This document shows positions 7,959-16,547 of a stretch of 47,565 nt of DNA, one piece after another; position 1 is the first letter of the stretch, and every line of letters starts with the position of its first letter. A model generated the notes under the pieces. The model saw only the letters and a list, made by a program, of their open reading frames with translations. It was not told the DNA's origin and did not search any database. Source of the stretch: an uncultured beta proteobacterium (lineage in GTDB: Bacteria > Pseudomonadota > Gammaproteobacteria > Burkholderiales > SG8-39); the NCBI GenBank assembly GCA_903899705.1, contig CAIUKQ010000099.1, positions 1 to 47,565 of the forward strand. Direction: 5' to 3'. The translations under genes and the position numbers were made by a program.

Positions 7959-7997
7959 AATGGATGTCATGCGATTATCAATCAACAGGAGTAATAC

Positions 7998-8918
7998 ATG
8001 AAAAAACTAGTTCTGGCGAGTGCAGTCGCCGCTGCATTTTCCACGCCCCTCGCGGCGTTGGCGCAAGACAAATCGCCGCACACGGTCACCGGTAACGTCA
8101 GCCTGAATTCGGATTACCGGTTCCGCGGCATTTCACAAACCTTTGGCAAGCCAGCGCTTCAGGGCGGCTTCGATTACTCGCACTCCAGTGGCCTTTACGT
8201 CGGGACATGGGCCTCCAACGTCTATGGTGGCTCCACCGGACAATCCCTTGGACAGGTCTACAACCAAGGCAACATGGAATGGGATCTCTATGGTGGCTAT
8301 AAGTTCGAGCCGATCAAAGACGTTGCCGCGGATGTTGGCGTGCTCGCTTATTTCTATCCTGGGGCGAAATATCCAGCCTCGGCAATTGCATCTTTCAATA
8401 ATTCCGCACCCAAGTATGACAACACCGAGGTTTACGGTTCGCTTGGTTACAAATGGTTTACCGCCAAGTATTCCATGTCGACTACGGACTACTTCGGCAT
8501 CAACAACACCACTGTCGGTGCCGGCAACACTGCCGTAACGGGTGGCTGTGGCATTACCTCCAGCTTGACAGCCGGAGCGGTAACTCCGTCGACGACCTGC
8601 GCCGGCATTAACAAAGGCGGTTCCAAAGGTTCCGGTTATCTGGATCTCGGTGCCACCTTTGAAATCGGCAACGGCTTCAATCTCGGTCTGCACTACGGCA
8701 AGCTCTCGGTAAAGAACTACGGCCTTTTCAACTACAGTGACACCAAGGTTGCAGTCACCAAAGACTGGTTGGGGTTCACCTGGACAGCGGCATACGTGGA
8801 TACCAACGCCAAACGAGACGTGTATCGCACCGCAAAGCTTAACGGTGGCACAACGTCACCCACGTTGTATGACCCCAGCAAGAGCACACTGGTCTTGTCC
8901 ATGGGCAAAACGTTCTAA
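7998..8918 (+). CDS. TorF-family putative porin (TIGR02001-type outer-membrane protein)
   Basis: A 306-residue protein with a signal peptide (MKKLVLASAVAAAFSTPLAALA, cleavage near AQ-DKS). The first strand motif, NVSLNSDYRFRGISQTFGKPALQGGFDYSH, is characteristic of the TorF/TIGR02001 family. The body alternates aromatic and small residues and ends in a terminal Phe (VLSMGKTF), as for an outer-membrane beta-barrel. ATG follows the SD AACAGGAG. The gene is placed before glnK-amtB and carries its own sigma-54 promoter, so a role in passage of a nitrogen source across the outer membrane is likely. The solute is unknown. Confidence 0.88.
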   Translation: MKKLVLASAVAAAFSTPLAALAQDKSPHTVTGNVSLNSDYRFRGISQTFGKPALQGGFDYSHSSGLYVGTWASNVYGGSTGQSLGQVYNQGNMEWDLYGGYKFEPIKDVAADVGVLAYFYPGAKYPASAIASFNNSAPKYDNTEVYGSLGYKWFTAKYSMSTTDYFGINNTTVGAGNTAVTGGCGITSSLTAGAVTPSTTCAGINKGGSKGSGYLDLGATFEIGNGFNLGLHYGKLSVKNYGLFNYSDTKVAVTKDWLGFTWTAAYVDTNAKRDVYRTAKLNGGTTSPTLYDPSKSTLVLSMGKTF

Positions 8919-8931
8919 AAAAACCAAAATA

Positions 8932-9406
<475 letters not shown>

Positions 9407-9417
9407 GGGTCCCGGAC

Positions 9418-10929
9418 ATGAAAAAAATATTGAGTTTGCTTGCACTATTCACGGCGATCAGTCTGTGCACTCCCGTCATGGCACAGGACAAAGCTGAAGC
9501 ACCGAAAGATGCGCCGGCCGCGACGGCAGCACCTGCTGCAGCTGCTGCGCCGGCCGCCGCCCCTGCTGCACCGGCGGAAGCCAAACCCGCACCGACCCCC
9601 AACAAGGGCGACGTATCCTGGATGCTGACATCGACCGCGCTCGTATTGTTGATGAGTCTTCCGGGCCTGGCGCTGTTCTACGGCGGAATGGTTCGCTCGA
9701 AGAACATGCTCTCGGTGCTCATGCAGGTGTTCGTGGTGTTCTCGCTGATCACAGTCCTGTGGTGCATTTATGGCTACAGCCTGGCATTCACCGAGGGCAA
9801 CGCCTATATCGGTGGCTTCGACCGGCTGTTCCTGAGCGGAATCTTCGATTCCATGAAGGGTGAGTTCGCGATGGCCGCAACCTTCAGCAAGGCAACGCCG
9901 CTGCCCGAGATCGTCTTTGTTGCGTTTCAGGCGACTTTTGCGGCAATCACTTGCTGCCTGATCGTCGGCGCATTTGCCGAGCGCGCCAAGTTCTCGGCCG
10001 TGCTGATTTTCATGGTGCTGTGGTTCACCTTCTCCTATGCACCGATCGCGCACATGGTCTGGTTCTGGATGGGCCCCGATGCGTACACCGATCCGAAACT
10101 CGTGGATGAGCTCAATTCCAAGGCCGGCCTGATCTGGCAGTGGGGTGCTCTGGACTTCGCGGGCGGCACAGTGGTTCACATCAATGCCGGTATCGCGGGC
10201 ATCGTGGGTGCATACGTCATGGGCAAGCGGGTCGGTTACGGCAAGGAAGCCATGTCGCCGCACAACCTGACGATGACCATGATCGGGGCGTCCCTCTTGT
10301 GGTTCGGGTGGTTCGGTTTCAACGCCGGATCGGCGCTGGAAGCCAACAACTCTGCGGCCCTGGCCTTCATGAACACCTTCCTGGCCACGGCATGTGCAGT
10401 GCTCACCTGGATCTTTGCCGAATGGATTTTCAAGGGCCGCCCCTCGATGCTGGGTGCCGCCTCCGGAGCAGTTGCCGGTCTGGTTGCGATTACCCCGGCT
10501 GCCGGTAACGTTGGAATCCCCGGAGCATTCGTCATAGGAGCCGTCGCCGGCGTGGTGTGCCTGTGGGGAGTCAACGGACTGAAGCGCATGCTTGGCGCCG
10601 ATGACACCCTGGATGTCTTCGGGGTTCACGCGGTAGGCGGAATTCTCGGTGCACTGCTGACCGGCGTCTTCTGCGACCCGAACCTGGGCGGGCCCGGATT
10701 TGTGGCGGATTGGGTTACAGCCGCCACGATCAAGCCGGCCGATTACTCGATCAGCGCGCAAGTCTGGACACAGGCAAAGGCGGTCGGTGTAACCGTAGTC
10801 TGGTCCGCAGTCGTCGCCTTCATCAGCTACAAGATTGCCGACTTGCTGGTTGGATTGCGGGTCTCGGAAGAAGAAGAGCGCGAAGGTCTGGATATCAATT
10901 CACACGGCGAGACCGCGTACCACATGTAA
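9418..10929 (+). CDS. amtB: Ammonium transporter AmtB with a signal peptide and Ala/Pro-rich N-terminal linker
   Basis: A 503-residue protein. Residues 1-22 form a signal peptide (ending PVMAQ). Residues ~25-60 are an Ala/Pro-rich linker (APAAAAAPAAAPAAPAEAKP), and the eleven-helix Amt core starts at GDVSWMLTSTALVLLM. The twin-His pore residues lie in VVHINAGIAGIVGA and GVHAVGGILGALL. The C-terminal tail (LRVSEEEEREGLDINSHGETAY) is the GlnK-sensing segment. It carries out uptake of ammonium at low external concentration. It is coupled to glnK, and a strong terminator follows. Confidence 0.96.
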   Translation: MKKILSLLALFTAISLCTPVMAQDKAEAPKDAPAATAAPAAAAAPAAAPAAPAEAKPAPTPNKGDVSWMLTSTALVLLMSLPGLALFYGGMVRSKNMLSVLMQVFVVFSLITVLWCIYGYSLAFTEGNAYIGGFDRLFLSGIFDSMKGEFAMAATFSKATPLPEIVFVAFQATFAAITCCLIVGAFAERAKFSAVLIFMVLWFTFSYAPIAHMVWFWMGPDAYTDPKLVDELNSKAGLIWQWGALDFAGGTVVHINAGIAGIVGAYVMGKRVGYGKEAMSPHNLTMTMIGASLLWFGWFGFNAGSALEANNSAALAFMNTFLATACAVLTWIFAEWIFKGRPSMLGAASGAVAGLVAITPAAGNVGIPGAFVIGAVAGVVCLWGVNGLKRMLGADDTLDVFGVHAVGGILGALLTGVFCDPNLGGPGFVADWVTAATIKPADYSISAQVWTQAKAVGVTVVWSAVVAFISYKIADLLVGLRVSEEEEREGLDINSHGETAYHM

Positions 10930-10959
10930 GAAATCTCCTCGTAGTCTGTTGTCCTTTAT

Positions 10960-10988
10960 TCGGGCGCCCTTGGGCGCCCGATTTTTTT
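10960..10988 (+). terminator. Intrinsic terminator of glnK-amtB
   Basis: CGGGCGCCC-TT-GGGCGCCCG followed by ATTTTTTT, 31 bp after the amtB stop. The stem is perfect and the T-run is on the plus strand. Confidence 0.92.
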
Positions 10989-10999
10989 ACCCCTCTTTT

Positions 11000-12016
11000 T
11001 CAGTTCACCGCCGGCAAGCGCATCAAGCGCAACGCATTCCCGAAGTAGATCTTGCGCTTGTCACCCTCGGAAAGATTCAGGTCTTCAACCGAGCGGATAC
11101 CTTCGCGGATGAACATCGGCCCTCCTTCGGGATCAAATGGGCAGTCACTTGCAAATACGACCCTGTCTGCGCTGAAAAAATCCAGTGAGCATTGCAGTGC
11201 GGAGGCCGAGCCTCCCAGGACCGTGTCTCCATAGAACATCTTGAAATATTCGATGGGCTTCTTGCTCATCCGCTTGAGCACATCGTCATAGTTTTCTCCC
11301 GCGCTTCGGCTGCCCAATTGTGCCCACAGGGTTTCGCATCGCCCGGCAAGAAAAGGAATCATCGCGCCGCCGTGATGGGTGATAAGCCTCAGATCCGGCA
11401 GCTTTTCAAGCAACCCCGAAAACACCATACGTGCCATCGCGACACTCGTTTCGTAGGGCCAGCCCAATACCTGCCAGATTTCGTACTTGGACGTCTCTTC
11501 GGTCACATAATCCGCACGCGTTGCGGGGCGCACGGGATGCATCCATATGGGCAGATCGTGCTTGCGGGTAATACGCTCGAAGACGGGATAGAACTCGGGT
11601 TCATCAAGGGGCCGGCCGTTGACATTGGTGCAGATCTGCACACCGCGGGCACCCAACTTTTCTATCGCGCGATCCATTTCCTCCAGGGCCGCAGGGATGT
11701 TGTTCATTGGCAATGACGCGACGAACGCCGGAAATTTCCGGGGCCACTTCGCCACCATCGCCGCCATGTCGTCATTGGCGATACGCGCGAGTTCCGGCGA
11801 CAGATCCGGTCCGCCAACCAGCTCTGGCGGGGGTACCGAAAGCGTCAGGACTTGCTGCAGATCCGGCCATTGTTCCAGCATCTTCACGCGCGCCTCGATG
11901 TCCCACAGCATGCGAAGGCTGGTCATGCGCTTAATGATCCCCTGGTCCTTGGAATGCAGCTTCATCATTTCCAGGTAGCGAACCGGCATGACGTGGTTGA
12001 AAATGTCGATCTTCAT
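11000..12016 (-). CDS. Amidohydrolase family protein (ACMSD / amidohydrolase_2 type)
   Basis: A 338-residue protein starting at ATG 12016, preceded by GGGAG; the track start at 12085 adds 23 residues not typical of the family. It begins MKIDIFNHVMP. Metal-ligand regions seen are IWMHPVRP, LITHHGGAMIPF and FASDCPFDPEGG, and the C-terminus has KIYFGNALRLM. The family includes ACMSD and gamma-resorcylate-type decarboxylases, as well as hydrolases. The usual HxH of ACMSD is FNH here, so the first His ligand is replaced by Phe. The substrate is unknown. It is convergent with amtB. Confidence 0.88.
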   Translation of the reverse strand: MKIDIFNHVMPVRYLEMMKLHSKDQGIIKRMTSLRMLWDIEARVKMLEQWPDLQQVLTLSVPPPELVGGPDLSPELARIANDDMAAMVAKWPRKFPAFVASLPMNNIPAALEEMDRAIEKLGARGVQICTNVNGRPLDEPEFYPVFERITRKHDLPIWMHPVRPATRADYVTEETSKYEIWQVLGWPYETSVAMARMVFSGLLEKLPDLRLITHHGGAMIPFLAGRCETLWAQLGSRSAGENYDDVLKRMSKKPIEYFKMFYGDTVLGGSASALQCSLDFFSADRVVFASDCPFDPEGGPMFIREGIRSVEDLNLSEGDKRKIYFGNALRLMRLPAVN

Positions 12017-12228
12017 AGTGCTCCCGTTGCAGTTATGAGTTTTGAGTCCGGCCGATGATACGTCACCGGTATGCGAGGCCGCCAACTGCCGCGGCTGGAC
12101 CCTTGTGGCTAGCCTGTTTGCGGATGCGGCATTCCCGTTAGAATACCGGTTCGCCCTGTCTGTTTTAAACCTGTCTATTTTGACGCCGTAATTACACGGC
12201 GGCTTTTACACTTTCCACGGAGAATATT

Positions 12229-12900
12229 ATGGGTACAACTATCGAGATCACTTCATCCGACGGCTTTAAGCTCTCGGCTTACCGTGCCGAACCCGCAGGC
12301 AAGGCCCGCGGCGGCATCGTACTGGTTCAGGAAATATTCGGCGTCAACAACCACATGCGCAAGGTTGCGGATGGTTACGCCGCGGATGGTTATCTCGTGA
12401 TTACTCCCGAGTTCTTTGACCGTTCGCAAAAGGGTGTGGATCTGGGCTATGGGCCGGCTGACATCGAAGCGGGCCGCGGTCATTCGGGCAAGCTGGACTG
12501 GGGTAACACGATGAAGGATACCCAAGCCGCTTTCGATATCGCGAAGAGCGCCGGCAAGGTTGCCGTGATCGGCTACTGCTGGGGTGGAACGGTCGCCTGG
12601 CTGTCGTCTTCGAAGATCGCCGGCCTCGGTTGCGCCATTTCGTACTATGGCGGCGGAATCGGCGGCAACGTCGGCGAGGCTCCCAAGGCACCCATGATGT
12701 GCCATTGGGGTGAAAAGGATCACGCCATTCCGATGGAGACCGTTAAAAAGGTGGAGTCCACCTACCCGGGGGTTTCCTCCTTTGTGTATCTGGGAGCCGG
12801 CCACGGATTCAATTGCGATGAGCGTGGCTCAAATCATGCGGAGAGTGCCAAAATCGCCCGCGAGCGGACAATTGAGTTTCTTCGCACGAACGTCGGGTAA
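12229..12900 (+). CDS. Dienelactone hydrolase family protein
   Basis: A 223-residue alpha/beta hydrolase. The nucleophile Cys117 is in GYCWGG, with Asp164 in WGEKDHAIP and His192 in GAGHGFNC, the Cys-Asp-His triad of carboxymethylenebutenolidase. ATG follows CACGGAG. Dienelactone hydrolase opens 4-carboxymethylenebut-2-en-4-olide in chloroaromatic degradation, but many paralogues act on other esters. It stands alone between a divergent amidohydrolase gene and its own terminator, so no pathway can be inferred. Confidence 0.92.
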   Translation: MGTTIEITSSDGFKLSAYRAEPAGKARGGIVLVQEIFGVNNHMRKVADGYAADGYLVITPEFFDRSQKGVDLGYGPADIEAGRGHSGKLDWGNTMKDTQAAFDIAKSAGKVAVIGYCWGGTVAWLSSSKIAGLGCAISYYGGGIGGNVGEAPKAPMMCHWGEKDHAIPMETVKKVESTYPGVSSFVYLGAGHGFNCDERGSNHAESAKIARERTIEFLRTNVG

Positions 12901-12929
12901 CACCCCGACTGGCAATTTTCGGCGGGATG

Positions 12930-12960
12930 AAAAAAGGGGCGCCGTAGCGCCCCTTTTTTT
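12930..12960. terminator. Bidirectional intrinsic terminator between convergent genes
   Basis: AAAAAAGGGGCGC-CGTA-GCGCCCCTTTTTTT: a perfect 7-bp GC stem, with an A-run on one side and a T-run on the other. It serves the dienelactone hydrolase gene (plus) and the methyltransferase-like gene (minus). Confidence 0.93.
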
Positions 12961-12994
12961 GCGCCGCAGGTGCGCTTAATCGAATCGCCGGCCT

Positions 12995-13834
12995 TCAGCG
13001 TTTTGTTGCGTTCCAGGACTGGTCAGGTTGCCCTGCGGATTTCAGGTTTCCGCTCATGCTGGTTCCCTGAATGTGCCCCGTAAATTCCCTTTTGATTCCT
13101 TTTTCAATGGTGGTAAACCGGATTTCGTCGCCCCGCAACCTGGCCTCTGCCACGGCAACGGCTTCCGAACCGGCCTTGATGTTGCCGCTGAGCATCTGAA
13201 AATTCTGCTGCAGGACAAGATCTCGCGCCTGGCCGGCGATTTGCAGGTTCCATGTCCCGGCCACCTTTGCTGGAACGATCCAAAGGTAAGCCTGACGTCC
13301 TTCAATGTTTGCAGTTTCGTCGGCCTCCCATTCGGCCATGTTGAATGCATGGGAGGCCACTCGCGTGCCTGCCTTCATTTCAAGGATCGTCGGTCGCAGC
13401 CGGAGATTCAGACTGGGGAGCAGATAAAGCGTAATGACGGTCGCCTGACTGAAATCCGTTGCAAAAATATCTCCGTTCATAAACTTGACCCGATCGGTCA
13501 CACCCGCTTTGATGGCCTCGCGGCTCGACAACGCCACCATGTCCGGGTTGTATTCCACCCCCATGGCGCGCGCTCCGCGCTTCGCCGCCGTTATGACCGT
13601 CCGACCATCGCCTGAGCCAAGGTCCACCAGAAAATCCTGCGGTGTGACCTTGGCCAGGTCCAGCATTTTGTTGACAACACTTTCAGGCGTCGGTACCCAC
13701 ACAACATCCTTGCCGGGCTGGCCCGAATACGGCTGAAAATCCCCCTTGGCGGCGGATTTGGCCTGTGCGTGTAACAAGGGCGATGCAAAGAGGGCGGCAA
13801 TCATGACGCTCCCGGCAATCCATACGCTTCTCAT
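12995..13834 (-). CDS. Exported class I SAM-dependent methyltransferase-like protein
   Basis: A 279-residue protein. Residues 1-24 are a clear signal peptide (MRSVWIAGSVMIAALFASPLLHAQA). Residues ~48-170 form a Rossmann methyltransferase domain with motif I VDLGSGDGR (70-78), the acidic end of strand 2 at GVEYNPDMV and a GDIF segment. The C-terminal ~100 residues are a beta-rich tail. Methyltransferases need SAM, which is not expected in the periplasm. Either the signal is cleaved for a protein with another role, or the N-terminus anchors it. Homologues with this architecture are often simply called class I SAM methyltransferase. No partner is evident. Confidence 0.8.
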   Translation of the reverse strand: MRSVWIAGSVMIAALFASPLLHAQAKSAAKGDFQPYSGQPGKDVVWVPTPESVVNKMLDLAKVTPQDFLVDLGSGDGRTVITAAKRGARAMGVEYNPDMVALSSREAIKAGVTDRVKFMNGDIFATDFSQATVITLYLLPSLNLRLRPTILEMKAGTRVASHAFNMAEWEADETANIEGRQAYLWIVPAKVAGTWNLQIAGQARDLVLQQNFQMLSGNIKAGSEAVAVAEARLRGDEIRFTTIEKGIKREFTGHIQGTSMSGNLKSAGQPDQSWNATKR

Positions 13835-13897
13835 TGAAAGTCTCCTCGTGGTTTTGTCGAAGATATCAGGCTCGGAAAAATGGCATTGGTGTTCGTT

Positions 13898-14215
13898 TCA
13901 GTCGACCTGGACAAAGACCTTTCCGTTTTCGATTTTCACCGGATAAATGCGAATGTCATCCTTGCAGGGCACGCTGACGGCTTTCCCTGTTTTGATATCG
14001 AAACTCCCCTGATGCAACGGGCATTCAATGAGGCATTCCTCGACGATGAATCCCTCGGAGAGACTGGCCGACCCATGACTGCATTCATCCTGCGTTGCAT
14101 AGACGTTGCCGCCAATTTTGTACAGACAAATCAAGTCTGATCCGCAATTGACCTGCAATGTGCCCTGCTCGGGGACGTCTTCGCTGATTGCTGCTTCAAT
14201 CCATTTTTCTGGCAT
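13898..14215 (-). CDS. Rieske [2Fe-2S] ferredoxin, non-heme dioxygenase type
   Basis: A 105-residue single-domain Rieske protein. Cluster ligands are C45-S-H47 in ECSHGSASL and C65-P-L-H68 in ECPLHQGSFD, followed by TGKAVSVPC. The size matches NahAb/BphF-type ferredoxins, which pass electrons to ring-hydroxylating oxygenases, and NirD-like proteins. No oxygenase or reductase gene is adjacent. It lies 45 bp upstream of the parB stop on the same strand side, after the parAB run, and may be a read-through passenger of that transcript. Confidence 0.9.
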   Translation of the reverse strand: MPEKWIEAAISEDVPEQGTLQVNCGSDLICLYKIGGNVYATQDECSHGSASLSEGFIVEECLIECPLHQGSFDIKTGKAVSVPCKDDIRIYPVKIENGKVFVQVD

Positions 14216-14260
14216 TTGTCTTCTGATATTGATGTGGGTTGGAAATGGTTGGAGGATCGG

Positions 14261-15124
14261 TTAATGCAGGCGGTCGAGCAAACTTCCCAGGTGTTCGTTA
14301 CTGGTATAGCTCACGATCAGTTTTCCGGAGCCTTTTCTTCCAGTTCGGATTTCCACCGAGGTACCCAGTTTCTCGGAAATCTCCTCGGCCAATCTTTGGA
14401 CGTCCCTGTCTGTTATTTTCGCCGCTTTTTTCCCGGCAAGCGGAGCCGGATGGAGCAAGCGGTTAACCAGTTCCTCGGTCTCACGCACCGACAGTTTCTG
14501 CTCAACAACCTTCTTCCCCGCTTCCTGCTGGCGCTTTGCATCCAGCGCCAGAAGTGCGCGCGCATGGCCCATGTCGAGGAGGTTGTCCTGCAGATACCCC
14601 TGCACCACCGTAGAGAGATTGAGAAGGCGAAGAGCATTGCTGACAGCTGCGCGCGACTTTCCGACGGATTCGGCGAGGTCCTGATGGGTCATACTGAACT
14701 CATCAACCAGTCGCTGCATTCCCTGTGCTTCTTCCAGCGCATTGAGGTTTTCGCGTTGAATATTTTCGATCAACGCCATCGCCAGCGCCGCCTTGTCCGG
14801 AACATCCCGGATGACGACCGGCACTTCGCTCAGGCCAGCCATTCCCGCAGCGCGCCAACGGCGCTCGCCTGCGATGATTTCGTAGCGCCCCTTGTCTTTT
14901 GAACCCAATGGCCGAATAAGTATCGGCTGAATGAGTCCCTGTGAACGAATCGATGCTGCCAGCTCCTCGAGGGACGCCTGATCCATTTTTGTCCTCGGCT
15001 GGTACTTGCCGCGCTGCAGTTGGCCGATAGGCAGCGTTGACAACTGGTCGCTCGGGGGTGGTTGATCTGGTTTTCCGGCGTCAAATAGCGCGTCCAGGCC
15101 TCTTCCCAATCCTTTCGCTTTCAC
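14261..15124 (-). CDS. parB: Chromosome-partitioning protein ParB
   Basis: A 287-residue protein. I start at GTG 15124, whose GTGA overlaps the parA stop; it yields the usual beginning VKAKGLGRGLDALF. The track start at 15193 would run into parA. The ParB/Srx CTPase domain shows PIGQLQRGKYQPR and GERRWRAAGMAG, then the HTH region (SMTHQDLAESVGKSRAAVSNALRLL) and a C-terminal dimer domain. It binds parS (a perfect site is at 18531) and spreads as a CTP-dependent clamp. The overlapping start implies translational coupling to parA. Confidence 0.95.
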   Translation of the reverse strand: MKAKGLGRGLDALFDAGKPDQPPPSDQLSTLPIGQLQRGKYQPRTKMDQASLEELAASIRSQGLIQPILIRPLGSKDKGRYEIIAGERRWRAAGMAGLSEVPVVIRDVPDKAALAMALIENIQRENLNALEEAQGMQRLVDEFSMTHQDLAESVGKSRAAVSNALRLLNLSTVVQGYLQDNLLDMGHARALLALDAKRQQEAGKKVVEQKLSVRETEELVNRLLHPAPLAGKKAAKITDRDVQRLAEEISEKLGTSVEIRTGRKGSGKLIVSYTSNEHLGSLLDRLH

Positions 15125-15897
15125 TTTTGCATTCCTTGTTGGCGCTCGAGAACTTCTGTTACCAATGCGAGGTAGGCAATTGAACCTTTGCACTCGGCAT
15201 CAAAGTTGACTGCGGGTGCGCCAAACCCCGGGGCTTCGGCCAACCGGACGTTTCGGGGAATGACCGTGGTATAGACCTTGGTCCCGAAATGGCTCTGCAG
15301 TTGTGATGACACCTGCTGGGCCAGGGTGTTTCTTGGATCAAACATAGTGCGCAGCAAACCTTCGATCTCCAGTTTCGGGTTGAGATTCTGGCGGACGCGC
15401 TTGATGGTGTTGACCAGGTCTGTCAGGCCCTCCAGTGCGTAGTATTCACATTGCATGGGTATCATCACGGTGTCGGCCGCCGCGAGGCCGTTAATTGTCA
15501 GCATGCTCAGCGCGGGCGGGCAATCCAGCAGAATGAAGTCGTAATTGCCGGACAGGGGTTCCAGCGCCGTTTTAAGCCGGCTCTCGCGATGTTCCAGTTC
15601 GATCATTTCTATTTCGGCGCCGGCAAGTTCCCGGTTGGCCGGGAGAAGGTCGTAATGGCCGGCTTCCGAATGTCTTTTTACGGAATCCGCGGGCGCCAGT
15701 CCGAGGAGGACCTGGTAGACGGTCTGCTTCAGATCCCGTTTGTCGATGCCGCTGCCCATCGTTGCGTTGCCCTGTGGATCGAGATCCACCAGCAGAACGC
15801 GCTTTCCGGCCTTCGCAAGCCCGGCGGCGAGATTGACCGTGGTCGTTGTCTTTCCGACCCCGCCTTTCTGGTTTGTCACTGCAATAATGCGGCTCAT
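15121..15897 (-). CDS. parA: Chromosome-partitioning ATPase ParA (Soj)
   Basis: A 258-residue ParA/MinD-family ATPase with deviant Walker A QKGGVGKTTT near the N-terminus, switch I DLDPQGNAT, and Walker B region DFILLDCPPALSMLT. It has the short chromosomal Soj layout, with no N-terminal HTH. Its start overlaps the rsmG stop by four bases (ATGA). It works with ParB-parS to segregate the origin. Confidence 0.97.
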   Translation of the reverse strand: MSRIIAVTNQKGGVGKTTTTVNLAAGLAKAGKRVLLVDLDPQGNATMGSGIDKRDLKQTVYQVLLGLAPADSVKRHSEAGHYDLLPANRELAGAEIEMIELEHRESRLKTALEPLSGNYDFILLDCPPALSMLTINGLAAADTVMIPMQCEYYALEGLTDLVNTIKRVRQNLNPKLEIEGLLRTMFDPRNTLAQQVSSQLQSHFGTKVYTTVIPRNVRLAEAPGFGAPAVNFDAECKGSIAYLALVTEVLERQQGMQK

Positions 15898-16547
15898 GCT
15901 CGTCCTATCAGGATCAAATGGCGTTCCGCATTGAGCCCTGGCACGATCAGTTCTAGGATTTTGGTGACGCGATAACCCGCAGGCAGCGATTCAATCTCCG
16001 CCTGCGGGAAACGGCCTTTCATGGCGGCAAAGATGCCGTCCTCGGCAAGAAGGTGCCCGGATGAAGCCACGAATTTCGATAATTCCGCGAACGCTCGCGA
16101 GATGATGCATGCAAAACGCTCCATCGGCATCCACATTTCAACCTTCTCACAGACGATCTTTACGTTCGAAATCTGAAGCTCGCTGGCAACCTGCCGGAGG
16201 AACGCAACTCGCTTCTGGCTGCTTTCAATCAGGGTTATCTGAAGGTCCGGATTGGTGAGTGCGATTGGAATTCCAGGCATGCCGGCGCCCGTCCCGACAT
16301 CAAGCAACGTACCTTTAGGGAGATGGGGTATTACCGACAATGAATCCAGCAAGTGAGTACTGACCATAAGTTTTGGATCTCTGATTGCTGTGAGATTGTG
16401 AACTCGGTTCCATTTTTCTATAAACTCAAGGTAATCGACAAGCTTTGACTTAACTATATGATTTATATCGATATTTAATAAAGTTAGCCCACACTCCAAA
16501 TCCTTGTGCAAGGCATGATGGCTCGACGTATCGGCGAGATTACTCAT
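15894..16547 (-). CDS. rsmG: 16S rRNA (guanine-527-N7)-methyltransferase RsmG (GidB)
   Basis: A 217-residue protein with [18 protein letters not shown] motif [16 protein letters not shown] and [12 protein letters not shown], all typical of GidB. It methylates G527 in 16S rRNA; loss gives low-level streptomycin resistance in other bacteria. It overlaps mnmG upstream and parA downstream by four bases each. The N-terminal stretch (16430-16500) is noticeably AT-richer than the rest. Confidence 0.96.
   Translation of the reverse strand: MSNLADTSSHHALHKDLECGLTLLNIDINHIVKSKLVDYLEFIEKWNRVHNLTAIRDPKLMVSTHLLDSLSVIPHLPKGTLLDVGTGAGMPGIPIALTNPDLQITLIESSQKRVAFLRQVASELQISNVKIVCEKVEMWMPMERFACIISRAFAELSKFVASSGHLLAEDGIFAAMKGRFPQAEIESLPAGYRVTKILELIVPGLNAERHLILIGRA

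Noticed and set aside
9445-10761. 438-aa minus-strand ORF opposite amtB
   Set aside because: Shadow of amtB in a high-GC genome; no domain.
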